Assembly: GCA_037893225.1 (NCBI GenBank)
Contig: JAZGUH010000530.1
Coordinates: 682,001 to 746,000 of the forward strand
Direction of reading: 5' to 3'
Source: Hippasteria phrygiana
Lineage: Eukaryota > Echinodermata > Asteroidea > Valvatida > Goniasteridae
Length of the DNA: 64,000 nucleotides
The translations under genes were made by a program, and so were the position numbers. This document shows positions 48,978 through 63,300 of the stretch, in pieces (the first letter of the stretch is position 1; the number at the start of each line of letters is the position of its first letter). The notes below the pieces were generated by a model, which was given only the letters and a program-made list of their open reading frames with translations, had not been told where the DNA came from and ran no database searches.

Positions 48978-51756
48978 ATGAAATATCAACCAAATTCAGT
49001 ACTTTGGACATGTATCGATAGCTTAGATCTGGCGCTACATGTTGCAATTATCGGCGGCTTCTTAGAGTTAACACTTGTGGAGAAAATTCAAACCTCGCAA
49101 TGTTTATTTTCTTCCCGGCCACCATCTGTGTGCAGATTACCTTTTATTTATTGCTCCATGCCTGTCAAATTCCCTAGGGTATGAATTGCTTTACTCATTC
49201 ATAATTGCATGAAATATCAACCAAATTCAGTAATTTTGACATGTATGGATAGCTTAGATCTGGCGCTACATGTTGCAATTATCGGCGGCTTCTTAGAGTT
49301 AAAACTTGTGGAGAAAATTCAAACCTCGCAATGTTTATTTTCTTTCCGGCCACCATCTGTGTGCATATTACCTTCTATTTATTGCTCCATGCCTGTCAAA
49401 TTCCCTGGGGTATGACTTGCTTTACTCATTCATAATTGCATGAAATATCAACCAAATTCAGTAATTTTGACATGTATGGATAGCTTAGATCTGGCGCTAC
49501 ATGTTGCAATTATCGGCGGCTTCTTAGAGTTAAAACTTGTGGAGAAAATTCAAACCTCGCAATGTTTATTTTCTTTCCGGCCAACATCTGTGTACATGTT
49601 ACCGTCTATTTATTGCTCCATGCATGTCAAATTCCCTGGGGTATGGACTTGCTTTACTCATTCATAATTGCATGAAATATCAACCAAATGCAGTACTTTG
49701 GACATGTATGGATAGCTTAGATCTGGCGCTACATGTTGCAATTATCGGCGGCTTCTTAGAGTTAACACTTGTGGAGAAAATTCAAACCTCGCAATGTTTA
49801 TTTTCTTTCCGGCCAACATCTGTGTACATATTACCTTCTATTTATTGCTCCATGCATGTCAAATTCCCTGGGGTATGGACTTGCTTTACTCATTCATAAT
49901 TGCATGAAATATCAACCAAATTCAGTACTTTGGACATGTATGGATAGCTTAGATCTGGCGCTACATGTTGCAATTATCGGCGGCTTCTTAGAGTTAACAC
50001 TTGTGGAGAAAATTCAAACCTCGCAATGTATATTTTCTTTCCGGCCAACATCTGTGTACATGTTACCGTCTATTTATTGCTCCATGCATGTCAAATTCCC
50101 TGGGGTATGGACTTGCTTTACTCATTCATAATTGCATGAAATATAAACCAAATACAGTAATTTTGACATGTATGGATAGCTTAGATCTGGCGCTACATGT
50201 TGCAATCATCGGCGGCTTCCTAGAGTTAAAACTTGTGGAGAAAATTCAAACCTCGCAATGTTTATTTTCTTTCCGGCCAACATCTGTGAGCATATTACCT
50301 TTTATTTATTGCTTCATGCCTGTCAAATTCCCTGGGGTATGGACTTGCTCTACTCATTCATAATTGCATGAAATATCAACCAAATTCAGTAATTTTGACA
50401 TGTATGGATAGCTTAGATCTGGCGCTACATGTTGCAATTATCGGCGGCTTCTTAGAGTTAACACTTGTGGAGAAAATTCAAACCTCGCAATGTTTATTTT
50501 CTTCCCGGCCACCATCTGTGTGCAGATTACCTTTTATTTATTGCTCCATGCCTGTCAAATTCCCTAGGGTATGACTTGCTTTACTCATTCATAATTGCAT
50601 GAAATATCAACCAAATTCAGTAATTTTGACATGTATGGATAGCTTAGATCTGGCGCTACATGTTGCAATTATCGGCGGCTTCTTAGAGTTAAAACTTGTG
50701 GAGAAAATTCAAACCTCGCAATGTTTATTTTCTTTCCGGCCAACATCTGTGAGCATATTACCTTTTATTTATTGCTTCATGCCTGTCAAATTCCCTGGGG
50801 TATGGACTTGCTCTACTCATTCATAATTGCATGAAATATCAACCAAATTCAGTAATTTTGACATGTATGGATAGCTTAGATCTGGCGCTACATGTTGCAA
50901 TTATCGGCGGCTTCTTAGAGTTAACACTTGTGGAGAAAATTCAAACCTCGCAATGTTTATTTTCTTCCCGGCCACCATCTGTGTGCAGATTACCTTTTAT
51001 TTATTGCTCCATGCCTGTCAAATTCCCTAGGGTATGACTTGCTTTACTCATTCATAATTGCATGAAATATCAACCAAATTCAGTAATTTTGACATGTATG
51101 GATAGCTTAGATCTGGCGCTACATGTTGCAATTATCGGCGGCTTCTTAGAGTTAACACTTGTGGAGAAAATTCAAACCTCGCAATGTTTATTTTCTTCCC
51201 GGCCACCATCTGTGTGCAGATTACCTTTTATTTATTGCTCCATGCCTGTCAAATTCCCTAGGGTATGACTTGCTTTACTCATTCATAATTGCATGAAATA
51301 TCAACCAAATTCAGTAATTTTGACATGTATGGATAGCTTAGATCTGGCGCTACATGTTGCAATTATCGGCGGCTTCTTAGAGTTAAAACTTGTGGAGAAA
51401 ATTCAAACCTCGCAATGTTTATTTTCTTTCCGGCCAACATCTGTGAGCATATTACCTTTTATTTATTGCTTCATGCCTGTCAAATTCCCTGGGGTATGGA
51501 CTTGCTCTACTCATTCATAATTGCATGAAATATCAACCAAATTCAGTAATTTTGACATGTATGGATAGCTTAGATCTGGCGCTACATGTTGCAATTATCG
51601 GCGGCTTCTTAGAGTTAACACTTGTGGAGAAAATTCAAACCTCGCAATGTTTATTTTCTTTCCGGCCAACATCTGTGTACATGTTACCGTCTATTTATTG
51701 CTCCATGCATGTCAAATTCCCTGGGGTATGGACTTGCTTTACTCATTCATAATTGC
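48978..51756 (+). repeat. 9-unit HOR, expanded 12-unit copy 2 (2779 bp)
   Basis: Starts are 48978 F (209A), 49209 G, 49440 A, 49672 H, 49904 I, 50136 J, 50368 K, 50599 L, 50831 K, 51062 K, 51293 L and 51525 (K/B). The extra K-K-L (231 + 231 + 232 = 694 bp) equals the length difference from copy 1. Confidence 0.9.
51525..51756 (+). repeat. K/B chimeric unit (second copy)
   Basis: Same composition and same following unit (F with 209A) as the one at 48746, so it was copied with the HOR rather than formed again. Confidence 0.85.
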
Positions 51757-53840
51757 ATGAAATATCAACCAAATTCAGTACTTTGGACATGTATCGATAG
51801 CTTAGATCTGGCGCTACATGTTGCAATTATCGGCGGCTTCTTAGAGTTAACACTTGTGGAGAAAATTCAAACCTCGCAATGTTTATTTTCTTCCCGGCCA
51901 CCATCTGTGTGCAGATTACCTTTTATTTATTGCTCCATGCCTGTCAAATTCCCTAGGGTATGAATTGCTTTACTCATTCATAATTGCATGAAATATCAAC
52001 CAAATTCAGTAATTTTGACATGTATGGATAGCTTAGATCTGGCGCTACATGTTGCAATTATCGGCGGCTTCTTAGAGTTAAAACTTGTGGAGAAAATTCA
52101 AACCTCGCAATGTTTATTTTCTTTCCGGCCACCATCTGTGTGCATATTACCTTCTATTTATTGCTCCATGCCTGTCAAATTCCCTGGGGTATGACTTGCT
52201 TTACTCATTCATAATTGCATGAAATATCAACCAAATTCAGTAATTTTGACATGTATGGATAGCTTAGATCTGGCGCTACATGTTGCAATTATCGGCGGCT
52301 TCTTAGAGTTAAAACTTGTGGAGAAAATTCAAACCTCGCAATGTTTATTTTCTTTCCGGCCAACATCTGTGTACATGTTACCGTCTATTTATTGCTCCAT
52401 GCATGTCAAATTCCCTGGGGTATGGACTTGCTTTACTCATTCATAATTGCATGAAATATCAACCAAATGCAGTACTTTGGACATGTATGGATAGCTTAGA
52501 TCTGGCGCTACATGTTGCAATTATCGGCGGCTTCTTAGAGTTAACACTTGTGGAGAAAATTCAAACCTCGCAATGTTTATTTTCTTTCCGGCCAACATCT
52601 GTGTACATATTACCTTCTATTTATTGCTCCATGCATGTCAAATTCCCTGGGGTATGGACTTGCTTTACTCATTCATAATTGCATGAAATATCAACCAAAT
52701 TCAGTACTTTGGACATGTATGGATAGCTTAGATCTGGCGCTACATGTTGCAATTATCGGCGGCTTCTTAGAGTTAACACTTGTGGAGAAAATTCAAACCT
52801 CGCAATGTATATTTTCTTTCCGGCCAACATCTGTGTACATGTTACCGTCTATTTATTGCTCCATGCATGTCAAATTCCCTGGGGTATGGACTTGCTTTAC
52901 TCATTCATAATTGCATGAAATATAAACCAAATACAGTAATTTTGACATGTATGGATAGCTTAGATCTGGCGCTACATGTTGCAATCATCGGCGGCTTCCT
53001 AGAGTTAAAACTTGTGGAGAAAATTCAAACCTCGCAATGTTTATTTTCTTTCCGGCCAACATCTGTGAGCATATTACCTTTTATTTATTGCTTCATGCCT
53101 GTCAAATTCCCTGGGGTATGGACTTGCTCTACTCATTCATAATTGCATGAAATATCAACCAAATTCAGTAATTTTGACATGTATGGATAGCTTAGATCTG
53201 GCGCTACATGTTGCAATTATCGGCGGCTTCTTAGAGTTAACACTTGTGGAGAAAATTCAAACCTCGCAATGTTTATTTTCTTCCCGGCCACCATCTGTGT
53301 GCAGATTACCTTTTATTTATTGCTCCATGCCTGTCAAATTCCCTAGGGTATGACTTGCTTTACTCATTCATAATTGCATGAAATATCAACCAAATTCAGT
53401 AATTTTGACATGTATGGATAGCTTAGATCTGGCGCTACATGTTGCAATTATCGGCGGCTTCTTAGAGTTAAAACTTGTGGAGAAAATTCAAACCTCGCAA
53501 TGTTTATTTTCTTTCCGGCCAACATCTGTGAGCATATTACCTTTTATTTATTGCTTCATGCCTGTCAAATTCCCTGGGGTATGGACTTGCTCTACTCATT
53601 CATAATTGCATGAAATATCAACCAAATTCAGTAATTTTGACATGTATGGATAGCTTAGATCTGGCGCTACATGTTGCAATTATCGGCGGCTTCTTAGAGT
53701 TAACACTTGTGGAGAAAATTCAAACCTCGCAATGTTTATTTTCTTCCCGGCCACCATCTGTGTGCAGATTACCTTTTATTTATTGCTCCATGCCTGTCAA
53801 ATTCCCTAGGGTATGACTTGCTTTACTCATTCATAATTGC
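51757..53840 (+). repeat. 9-unit HOR, copy 3 with an intact K end (2084 bp)
   Basis: Starts are 51757 F (209A), 51988 G, 52219 A, 52451 H, 52683 I, 52915 J, 53147 K, 53378 L and 53610 K. The final unit is a normal 231 bp K instead of the 232 bp K/B chimera, and it is followed by A and an M-like unit. This links the end of the ancestral cycle (K-L-K) to its start (A-M). Confidence 0.9.
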
Positions 53841-56800
53841 ATGAAATATCAACCAAATTCAGTAATTTTGACATGTATGGATAGCTTAGATCTGGCGCTA
53901 CATGTTGCAATTATCGGCGGCTTCTTAGAGTTAAAACTTGTGGAGAAAATTCAAACCTCGCAATGTTTATTTTCTTTCCGGCCAACATCTGTGTACATGT
54001 TACCGTCTATTTATTGCTCCATGCATGTCAAATTCCCTGGGGTATGGACTTGCTTTACTCATTCATAATTGCATGAAATATCAACCAAATACAGTAATTT
54101 TGACATGTATGGATAGCTTAGATCTGGCGCTACATGTTGCAATCATCGGCGGCTTCCTAGAGTTAAAACTTGTGGAGAAAATTCAAACCTCGCAATGTTT
54201 ATTTTCTTTCCGGCCAACATCTGTGTACATGTTACCGTCTATTTATTGCTCCATGCATGTCAAATTCCCTGGGGTATGGACTTGCTTTACTCATTCATAA
54301 TTGCATGAAATATCAACCAAATTCAGTACTTTGGACATGTATCGATAGTTTAGATCTGGCGCTACATGTTGCAATTATCGGCGGCTTCTTAGAGTTAAAA
54401 CTTGTGGAGAAAATTCAAACCTCGCAATGTTTATTTTCTTTCCGGCCAACATCTGTGTGCATATTACCTTCTATTTATTGCTCCATGCCTGTCAAATTCC
54501 ATGGGGTATGGACTTGCTTTACTCATTCATAATTGCATGAAATATCAACCAAATTCAGTAATTTTGACATGTATGGATAGCTTAGATCTGGCGCTACATG
54601 TTGCAATTATCGGCGGCTTCTTAGAGTTAAAACTTGTGGAGAAAATTCAAACCTCGCAATGTTTATTTTCTTTCCGGCCAACATCTGTGTACATGTTACC
54701 GTCTATTTATTGCTCCATGCATGTCAAATTCCCTGGGGTATGGACTTGCTTTACTCATTCATAATTGCATGAAATATCAACCAAATTCAGTACTTTGGAC
54801 ATGTATGGATAGCTTAGATCTGGCGCTACATGTTGCAATTATCGGCGGCTTCTTAGAGTTAACATTTGTGGAGAAAATTCAAACCTCGCAATGTTTATTT
54901 TCTTCCCGGCCACCATCTGTGTGCAGATTACCTTTTATTTATTGCTCCATGCCTGTCAAATTCCCTAGGGTATGACTTGCTTTACTCATTCATAATTGCA
55001 TGAAATATCAACCAAATTCAGTAATTTTGACATGTATGGATAGCTTAGATCTGGCGCTACATGTTGCAATTATCGGCGGCTTCTTAGAGTTAAAACTTGT
55101 GGAGAAAATTCAAACCTCGCAATGTTTATTTTCTTTCCGGCCAACATCTGTGTACATGTTACCGTCTATTTATTGCTCCATGCATGTCAAATTCCCTGGG
55201 GTATGGACTTGCTTTACTCATTCATAATTGCATGAAATATCAACCAAATTCAGTACTTTGGACATGTATCGATAGCTTAGATCTGGCGCTACATGTTGCA
55301 ATTATCGGCGGCTTCTTAGAGTTAACACTTGTGGAGAAAATTCAAACCTCGCAATGTTTATTTTCTTCCCGGCCACCATCTGTGTGCAGATTACCTTTTA
55401 TTTATTGCTCCATGCCTGTCAAATTCCCTAGGGTATGACTTGCTTTACTCATTCATAATTGCATGAAATATCAACCAAATTCAGTAATTTTGACATGTAT
55501 GGATAGCTTAGATCTGGCGCTACATGTTGCAATTATCGGCGGCTTCTTAGAGTTAAAACTTGTGGAGAAAATTCAAACCTCGCAATGTTTATTTTCTTTC
55601 CGGCCAACATCTGTGTACATGTTACCGTCTATTTATTGCTCCATGCATGTCAAATTCCCTGGGGTATGGACTTGCTTTACTCATTCATAATTGCATGAAA
55701 TATCAACCAAATTCAGTAATTTTGACATGTATGGATAGCTTAGATCTGGCGCTACATGTTGCAATTATCGGCGGCTTCTTAGAGTTAAAACTTGTGGAGA
55801 AAATTCAAACCTCGCAATGTTTATTTTCTTTCCGGCCAACATCTGTGTGCATATTACCTTCTATTTATTGCTCCATGCCTGTCAAATTCCCTGGGGTATG
55901 ACTTGCTTTACTCATTCATAATTGCATGAAATATCAACCAAATTCAGTAATTTTGACATGTATGGATAGCTTAGATCTGGCGCTACATGTTGCAATTATC
56001 GGCGGCTTCTTAGAGTTAAAACTTGTGGAGAAAATTCAAACCTCGCAATGTTTATTTTCTTTCCGGCCAACATCTGTGTACATGTTACCGTCTATTTATT
56101 GCTCCATGCATGTCAAATTCCCTGGGGTATGGACTTGCTTTACTCATTCATAATTGCATGAAATATCAACCAAATGCAGTACTTTGGACATGTATGGATA
56201 GCTTAGATCTGGCGCTACATGTTGCAATTATCGGCGGCTTCTTAGAGTTAACACTTGTGGAGAAAATTCAAACCTCGCAATGTTTATTTTCTTTCCGGCC
56301 AACATCTGTGTACATATTACCTTCTATTTATTGCTCCATGCATGTCAAATTCCCTGGGGTATGGACTTGCTTTACTCATTCATAATTGCATGAAATATAA
56401 ACCAAATACAGTAATTTTGACATGTATGGATAGCTTAGATCTGGCGCTACATGTTGCAATCATCGGCGGCTTCCTAGAGTTAAAACTTGTGGAGAAAATT
56501 CAAACCTCGCAATGTTTATTTTCTTTCCGGCCAACATCTGTGTACATGTTACCGTCTATTTATTGCTCCATGCATGTCAAATTCCCTGGGGTATGGACTT
56601 GCTTTATTCATTCATAATTGCATGAAATATCAACCAGATTCAGTAATTTTGACATGTATGGATAGCTTAGATCTGGCGCTACATGTTGCAATTATCGGCG
56701 GCTTCTTAGAGTTAAAACTTGTGGAGAAAATTCAAACCTCGCAATGTTTATTTTCTTTCCGGCCAACATCTGTGTACATGTTACCGTCTATTTATTGCTC

Positions 56801-56853
56801 CATGCATGTCAAATTCCCTGGGGTATGGACTTGCTTTACTCATTCATAATTGC
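53841..56853 (+). repeat. Mixed stretch A-M/B-C-A-D-A-F-A-E-A-H-M-B
   Basis: Starts are 53841 A, 54073 (M/B), 54305 C, 54537 A, 54769 D, 55000 A, 55232 F, 55463 A, 55695 E, 55926 A, 56158 H, 56390 M (10A front) and 56622 B. From 54537 to 56157 A alternates with D, F, E and H, an arrangement partly shared with 36004-37393 (A-D-A-E-A-H). The C unit at 54305 has a singleton TTCCATGGGG near 54498. Confidence 0.83.
54073..54304 (+). repeat. M/B chimeric unit
   Basis: M front and middle (AATACAG, CAATCATCGG, TTCCTAGAG) with a CTTTACTC end instead of CTTTATTC, followed directly by C. A crossover between M and B would delete one unit and give exactly this order (A-M/B-C instead of A-M-B-C). The end differs by only one diagnostic base, so a point change plus a separate deletion is possible. 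Confidence 0.65.
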
Positions 56854-59800
56854 ATGAAATATCAACCAAATTCAGTACTTTGGACATGTATGGATAGCTT
56901 AGATCTGGCGCTACATGTTGCAATTATCGGCGGCTTCTTAGAGTTAAAACTTGTGGAGAAAATTCAAACCTCGCAATGTTTATTTTCTTTCCGGCCAACA
57001 TCTGTGTACATGTTACCGTCTATTTATTGCTCCATGCATGTCAAATTCCCTGGGGTATGGACTTGCTTTACTCATTCATAATTGCATGAAATATCAACCA
57101 AATTCAGTACTTTGGACATGTATGGATAGCTTAGATCTGGCGCTACATGTTGCAATTATCGGCGGCTTCTTAGAGTTAACATTTGTGGAGAAAATTCAAA
57201 CCTCGCAATGTATATTTTCTTCCCGGCCACCATCTGTGTGCAGATTACCTTTTATTTATTGCTCCATGCCTGTCAAATTCCCCAGGGTATGACTTGCTTT
57301 ACTCATTCATAATTGCATGAAATATCAACCAAATTCAGTAATTTTGACATGTATGGATAGCTTAGATCTGGCGCTACATGTTGCAATTATCGGCGGCTTC
57401 TTAGAGTTAAAACTTGTGGAGAAAATTCAAACCTCGCAATGTTTATTTTCTTTCCGGCCAACATCTGTGTGCATATTACCTTCTATTTATTGCTCCATGC
57501 CTGTCAAATTCCCTGGGGTATGACTTGCTTTACTCATTCATAATTGCATGAAATATCAACCAGATTCAGTAATTTTGACATGTATGGATAGCTTAGATCT
57601 GGCGCTACATGTTGCAATTATCGGCGGCTTCTTAGAGTTAAAACTTGTGGAGAAAATTCAAACCTCGCAATGTTTATTTTCTTTCCGGCCAACATCTGTG
57701 TACATGTTACCGTCTATTTATTGCTCCATGCATGTCAAATTCCCTGGGGTATGGACTTGCTTTACTCATTCATAATTGCATGAAATATCAACCAAATTCA
57801 GTACTTTGGACATGTATCGATAGCTTAGATCTGGCGCTACATGTTGCAATTATCGGCGGCTTCTTAGAGTTAACACTTGTGGAGAAAATTCAAACCTCGC
57901 AATGTTTATTTTCTTCCCGGCCACCATCTGTGTGCAGATTACCTTTTATTTATTGCTCCATGCCTGTCAAATTCCCTAGGGTATGACTTGCTTTACTCAT
58001 TCATAATTGCATGAAATATCAACCAAATTCAGTAATTTTGACATGTATGGATAGCTTAGATCTGGCGCTACATGTTGCAATTATCGGCGGCTTCTTAGAG
58101 TTAAAACTTGTGGAGAAAATTCAAACCTCGCAATGTTTATTTTCTTTCCGGCCAACATCTGTGTACATGTTACCGTCTATTTATTGCTCCATGCATGTCA
58201 AATTCCCTGGGGTATGGACTTGCTTTACTCATTCATAATTGCATGAAATATCAACCAAATTCAGTACTTTGGACATGTATCGATAGTTTAGATCTGGCGC
58301 TACATGTTGCAATTATCGGCGGCTTCTTAGAGTTAAAACTTGTGGAGAAAATTCAAACCTCGCAATGTTTATTTTCTTTCCGGCCAACATCTGTGTGCAT
58401 ATTACCTTCTATTTATTGCTCCATGCCTGTCAAATTCCCTGGGGTATGGACTTGCTTTACTCATTCATAATTGCATGAAATATCAACCAAATTCAGTAAT
58501 TTTGACATGTATGGATAGCTTAGATCTGGCGCTACATGTTGCAATTATCGGCGGCTTCTTAGAGTTAACACTTGTGGAGAAAATTCAAACCTCGCAATGT
58601 TTATTTTCTTTCCGGCCAACATCTGTGTACATGTTACCGTCTATTTATTGCTCCATGCATGTCAAATTCCCTGGGGTATGGACTTGCTTTACTCATTCAT
58701 AATTGCATGAAATATCAACCAAATACAGTAATTTTGACATGTATGGATAGCTTAGATCTGGCGCTACATGTTGCAATCATCGGCGGCTTCCTAGAGTTAA
58801 AACTTGTGGAGAAAATTCAAACCTCGCAATGTTTATTTTCTTTCCGGCCAACATCTGTGTACATGTTACCGTCTATTTATTGCTCCATGCATGTCAAATT
58901 CCCTGGGGTATGGACTTGCTTTATTCATTCATAATTGCATGAAATATCAACCAGATTCAGTAATTTTGACATGTATGGATAGCTTAGATCTGGCGCTACA
59001 TGTTGCAATTATCGGCGGCTTCTTAGAGTTAAAACTTGTGGAGAAAATTCAAACCTCGCAATGTTTATTTTCTTTCCGGCCAACATCTGTGTACATGTTA
59101 CCGTCTATTTATTGCTCCATGCATGTCAAATTCCCTGGGGTATGGACTTGCTTTACTCATTCATAATTGCATGAAATATCAACCAAATTCAGTACTTTGG
59201 ACATGTATGGATAGCTTAGATCTGGCGCTACATGTTGCAATTATCGGCGGCTTCTTAGAGTTAAAACTTGTGGAGAAAATTCAAACCTCGCAATGTTTAT
59301 TTTCTTTCCGGCCAACATCTGTGTACATGTTACCGTCTATTTATTGCTCCATGCATGTCAAATTCCCTGGGGTATGGACTTGCTTTACTCATTCATAATT
59401 GCATGAAATATCAACCAAATTCAGTACTTTGGACATGTATGGATAGCTTAGATCTGGCGCTACATGTTGCAATTATCGGCGGCTTCTTAGAGTTAACATT
59501 TGTGGAGAAAATTCAAACCTCGCAATGTTTATTTTCTTCCCGGCCACCATCTGTGTGCATATTACCTTCTATTTATTGCTCCATGCCTGTCAAATTCCCT
59601 GGGGTATGACTTGCTTTACTCATTCATAATTGCATGAAATATCAACCAGATTCAGTAATTTTGACATGTATGGATAGCTTAGATCTGGCGCTACATGTTG
59701 CAATTATCGGCGGCTTCTTAGAGTTAAAACTTGTGGAGAAAATTCAAACCTCGCAATGTTTATTTTCTTTCCGGCCAACATCTGTGTACATGTTACCGTC

Positions 59801-60328
59801 TATTTATTGCTCCATGCATGTCAAATTCCCTGGGGTATGGACTTGCTTTACTCATTCATAATTGCATGAAATATCAACCAAATTCAGTACTTTGGACATG
59901 TATCGATAGCTTAGATCTGGCGCTACATGTTGCAATTATCGGCGGCTTCTTAGAGTTAACACTTGTGGAGAAAATTCAAACCTCGCAATGTTTATTTTCT
60001 TCCCGGCCACCATCTGTGTGCAGATTACCTTTTATTTATTGCTCCATGCCTGTCAAATTCCCTAGGGTATGACTTGCTTTACTCATTCATAATTGCATGA
60101 AATATCAACCAAATTCAGTAATTTTGACATGTATGGATAGCTTAGATCTGGCGCTACATGTTGCAATTATCGGCGGCTTCTTAGAGTTAAAACTTGTGGA
60201 GAAAATTCAAACCTCGCAATGTTTATTTTCTTTCCGGCCAACATCTGTGTACATGTTACCGTCTATTTATTGCTCCATGCATGTCAAATTCCCTGGGGTA
60301 TGGACTTGCTTTACTCATTCATAATTGC
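56854..60328 (+). repeat. 15-unit HOR, copy 1 (3475 bp)
   Basis: Starts are 56854 W, 57086 D with 127A, 57317 E, 57548 B, 57780 F, 58011 A, 58243 C, 58475 (K/A); then 58707 M, 58939 B, 59171 W, 59403 (D/E chimera), 59634 B, 59866 F and 60097 A. W-D-E-B-F-A and W-D/E-B-F-A are two versions of one sub-block, so the 15-mer itself contains an older duplication with one unit deleted. Confidence 0.9.
59403..59633 (+). repeat. D/E chimeric unit (first copy)
   Basis: A D-type front and middle (TTAACATTTG, CTTCCCGGCCACCATC) passes into an E-type back (GTGTGCATATTACCTTCT, CCCTGGGG, missing G). It is followed by B, as after a true E. Crossover between adjacent D and E units would delete 231 bp and leave this single unit. 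The switch lies between unit positions 145 and 158. A twin is at 62878-63108. Confidence 0.87.
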
Positions 60329-63300
60329 ATGAAATATCAACCAAATTCAGTACTTTGGACATGTATGGATAGCTTAGATCTGGCGCTACATGTTGCAATT
60401 ATCGGCGGCTTCTTAGAGTTAAAACTTGTGGAGAAAATTCAAACCTCGCAATGTTTATTTTCTTTCCGGCCAACATCTGTGTACATGTTACCGTCTATTT
60501 ATTGCTCCATGCATGTCAAATTCCCTGGGGTATGGACTTGCTTTACTCATTCATAATTGCATGAAATATCAACCAAATTCAGTACTTTGGACATGTATGG
60601 ATAGCTTAGATCTGGCGCTACATGTTGCAATTATCGGCGGCTTCTTAGAGTTAACATTTGTGGAGAAAATTCAAACCTCGCAATGTATATTTTCTTCCCG
60701 GCCACCATCTGTGTGCAGATTACCTTTTATTTATTGCTCCATGCCTGTCAAATTCCCCAGGGTATGACTTGCTTTACTCATTCATAATTGCATGAAATAT
60801 CAACCAAATTCAGTAATTTTGACATGTATGGATAGCTTAGATCTGGCGCTACATGTTGCAATTATCGGCGGCTTCTTAGAGTTAAAACTTGTGGAGAAAA
60901 TTCAAACCTCGCAATGTTTATTTTCTTTCCGGCCAACATCTGTGTGCATATTACCTTCTATTTATTGCTCCATGCCTGTCAAATTCCCTGGGGTATGACT
61001 TGCTTTACTCATTCATAATTGCATGAAATATCAACCAGATTCAGTAATTTTGACATGTATGGATAGCTTAGATCTGGCGCTACATGTTGCAATTATCGGC
61101 GGCTTCTTAGAGTTAAAACTTGTGGAGAAAATTCAAACCTCGCAATGTTTATTTTCTTTCCGGCCAACATCTGTGTACATGTTACCGTCTATTTATTGCT
61201 CCATGCATGTCAAATTCCCTGGGGTATGGACTTGCTTTACTCATTCATAATTGCATGAAATATCAACCAAATTCAGTACTTTGGACATGTATCGATAGCT
61301 TAGATCTGGCGCTACATGTTGCAATTATCGGCGGCTTCTTAGAGTTAACACTTGTGGAGAAAATTCAAACCTCGCAATGTTTATTTTCTTCCCGGCCACC
61401 ATCTGTGTGCAGATTACCTTTTATTTATTGCTCCATGCCTGTCAAATTCCCTAGGGTATGACTTGCTTTACTCATTCATAATTGCATGAAATATCAACCA
61501 AATTCAGTAATTTTGACATGTATGGATAGCTTAGATCTGGCGCTACATGTTGCAATTATCGGCGGCTTCTTAGAGTTAAAACTTGTGGAGAAAATTCAAA
61601 CCTCGCAATGTTTATTTTCTTTCCGGCCAACATCTGTGTACATGTTACCGTCTATTTATTGCTCCATGCATGTCAAATTCCCTGGGGTATGGACTTGCTT
61701 TACTCATTCATAATTGCATGAAATATCAACCAAATTCAGTACTTTGGACATGTATCGATAGTTTAGATCTGGCGCTACATGTTGCAATTATCGGCGGCTT
61801 CTTAGAGTTAAAACTTGTGGAGAAAATTCAAACCTCGCAATGTTTATTTTCTTTCCGGCCAACATCTGTGTGCATATTACCTTCTATTTATTGCTCCATG
61901 CCTGTCAAATTCCCTGGGGTATGGACTTGCTTTACTCATTCATAATTGCATGAAATATCAACCAAATTCAGTAATTTTGACATGTATGGATAGCTTAGAT
62001 CTGGCGCTACATGTTGCAATTATCGGCGGCTTCTTAGAGTTAACACTTGTGGAGAAAATTCAAACCTCGCAATGTTTATTTTCTTTCCGGCCAACATCTG
62101 TGTACATGTTACCGTCTATTTATTGCTCCATGCATGTCAAATTCCCTGGGGTATGGACTTGCTTTACTCATTCATAATTGCATGAAATATCAACCAAATA
62201 CAGTAATTTTGACATGTATGGATAGCTTAGATCTGGCGCTACATGTTGCAATCATCGGCGGCTTCCTAGAGTTAAAACTTGTGGAGAAAATTCAAACCTC
62301 GCAATGTTTATTTTCTTTCCGGCCAACATCTGTGTACATGTTACCGTCTATTTATTGCTCCATGCATGTCAAATTCCCTGGGGTATGGACTTGCTTTATT
62401 CATTCATAATTGCATGAAATATCAACCAGATTCAGTAATTTTGACATGTATGGATAGCTTAGATCTGGCGCTACATGTTGCAATTATCGGCGGCTTCTTA
62501 GAGTTAAAACTTGTGGAGAAAATTCAAACCTCGCAATGTTTATTTTCTTTCCGGCCAACATCTGTGTACATGTTACCGTCTATTTATTGCTCCATGCATG
62601 TCAAATTCCCTGGGGTATGGACTTGCTTTACTCATTCATAATTGCATGAAATATCAACCAAATTCAGTACTTTGGACATGTATGGATAGCTTAGATCTGG
62701 CGCTACATGTTGCAATTATCGGCGGCTTCTTAGAGTTAAAACTTGTGGAGAAAATTCAAACCTCGCAATGTTTATTTTCTTTCCGGCCAACATCTGTGTA
62801 CATGTTACCGTCTATTTATTGCTCCATGCATGTCAAATTCCCTGGGGTATGGACTTGCTTTACTCATTCATAATTGCATGAAATATCAACCAAATTCAGT
62901 ACTTTGGACATGTATGGATAGCTTAGATCTGGCGCTACATGTTGCAATTATCGGCGGCTTCTTAGAGTTAACATTTGTGGAGAAAATTCAAACCTCGCAA
63001 TGTTTATTTTCTTCCCGGCCACCATCTGTGTGCATATTACCTTCTATTTATTGCTCCATGCCTGTCAAATTCCCTGGGGTATGACTTGCTTTACTCATTC
63101 ATAATTGCATGAAATATCAACCAGATTCAGTAATTTTGACATGTATGGATAGCTTAGATCTGGCGCTACATGTTGCAATTATCGGCGGCTTCTTAGAGTT
63201 AAAACTTGTGGAGAAAATTCAAACCTCGCAATGTTTATTTTCTTTCCGGCCAACATCTGTGTACATGTTACCGTCTATTTATTGCTCCATGCATGTCAAA

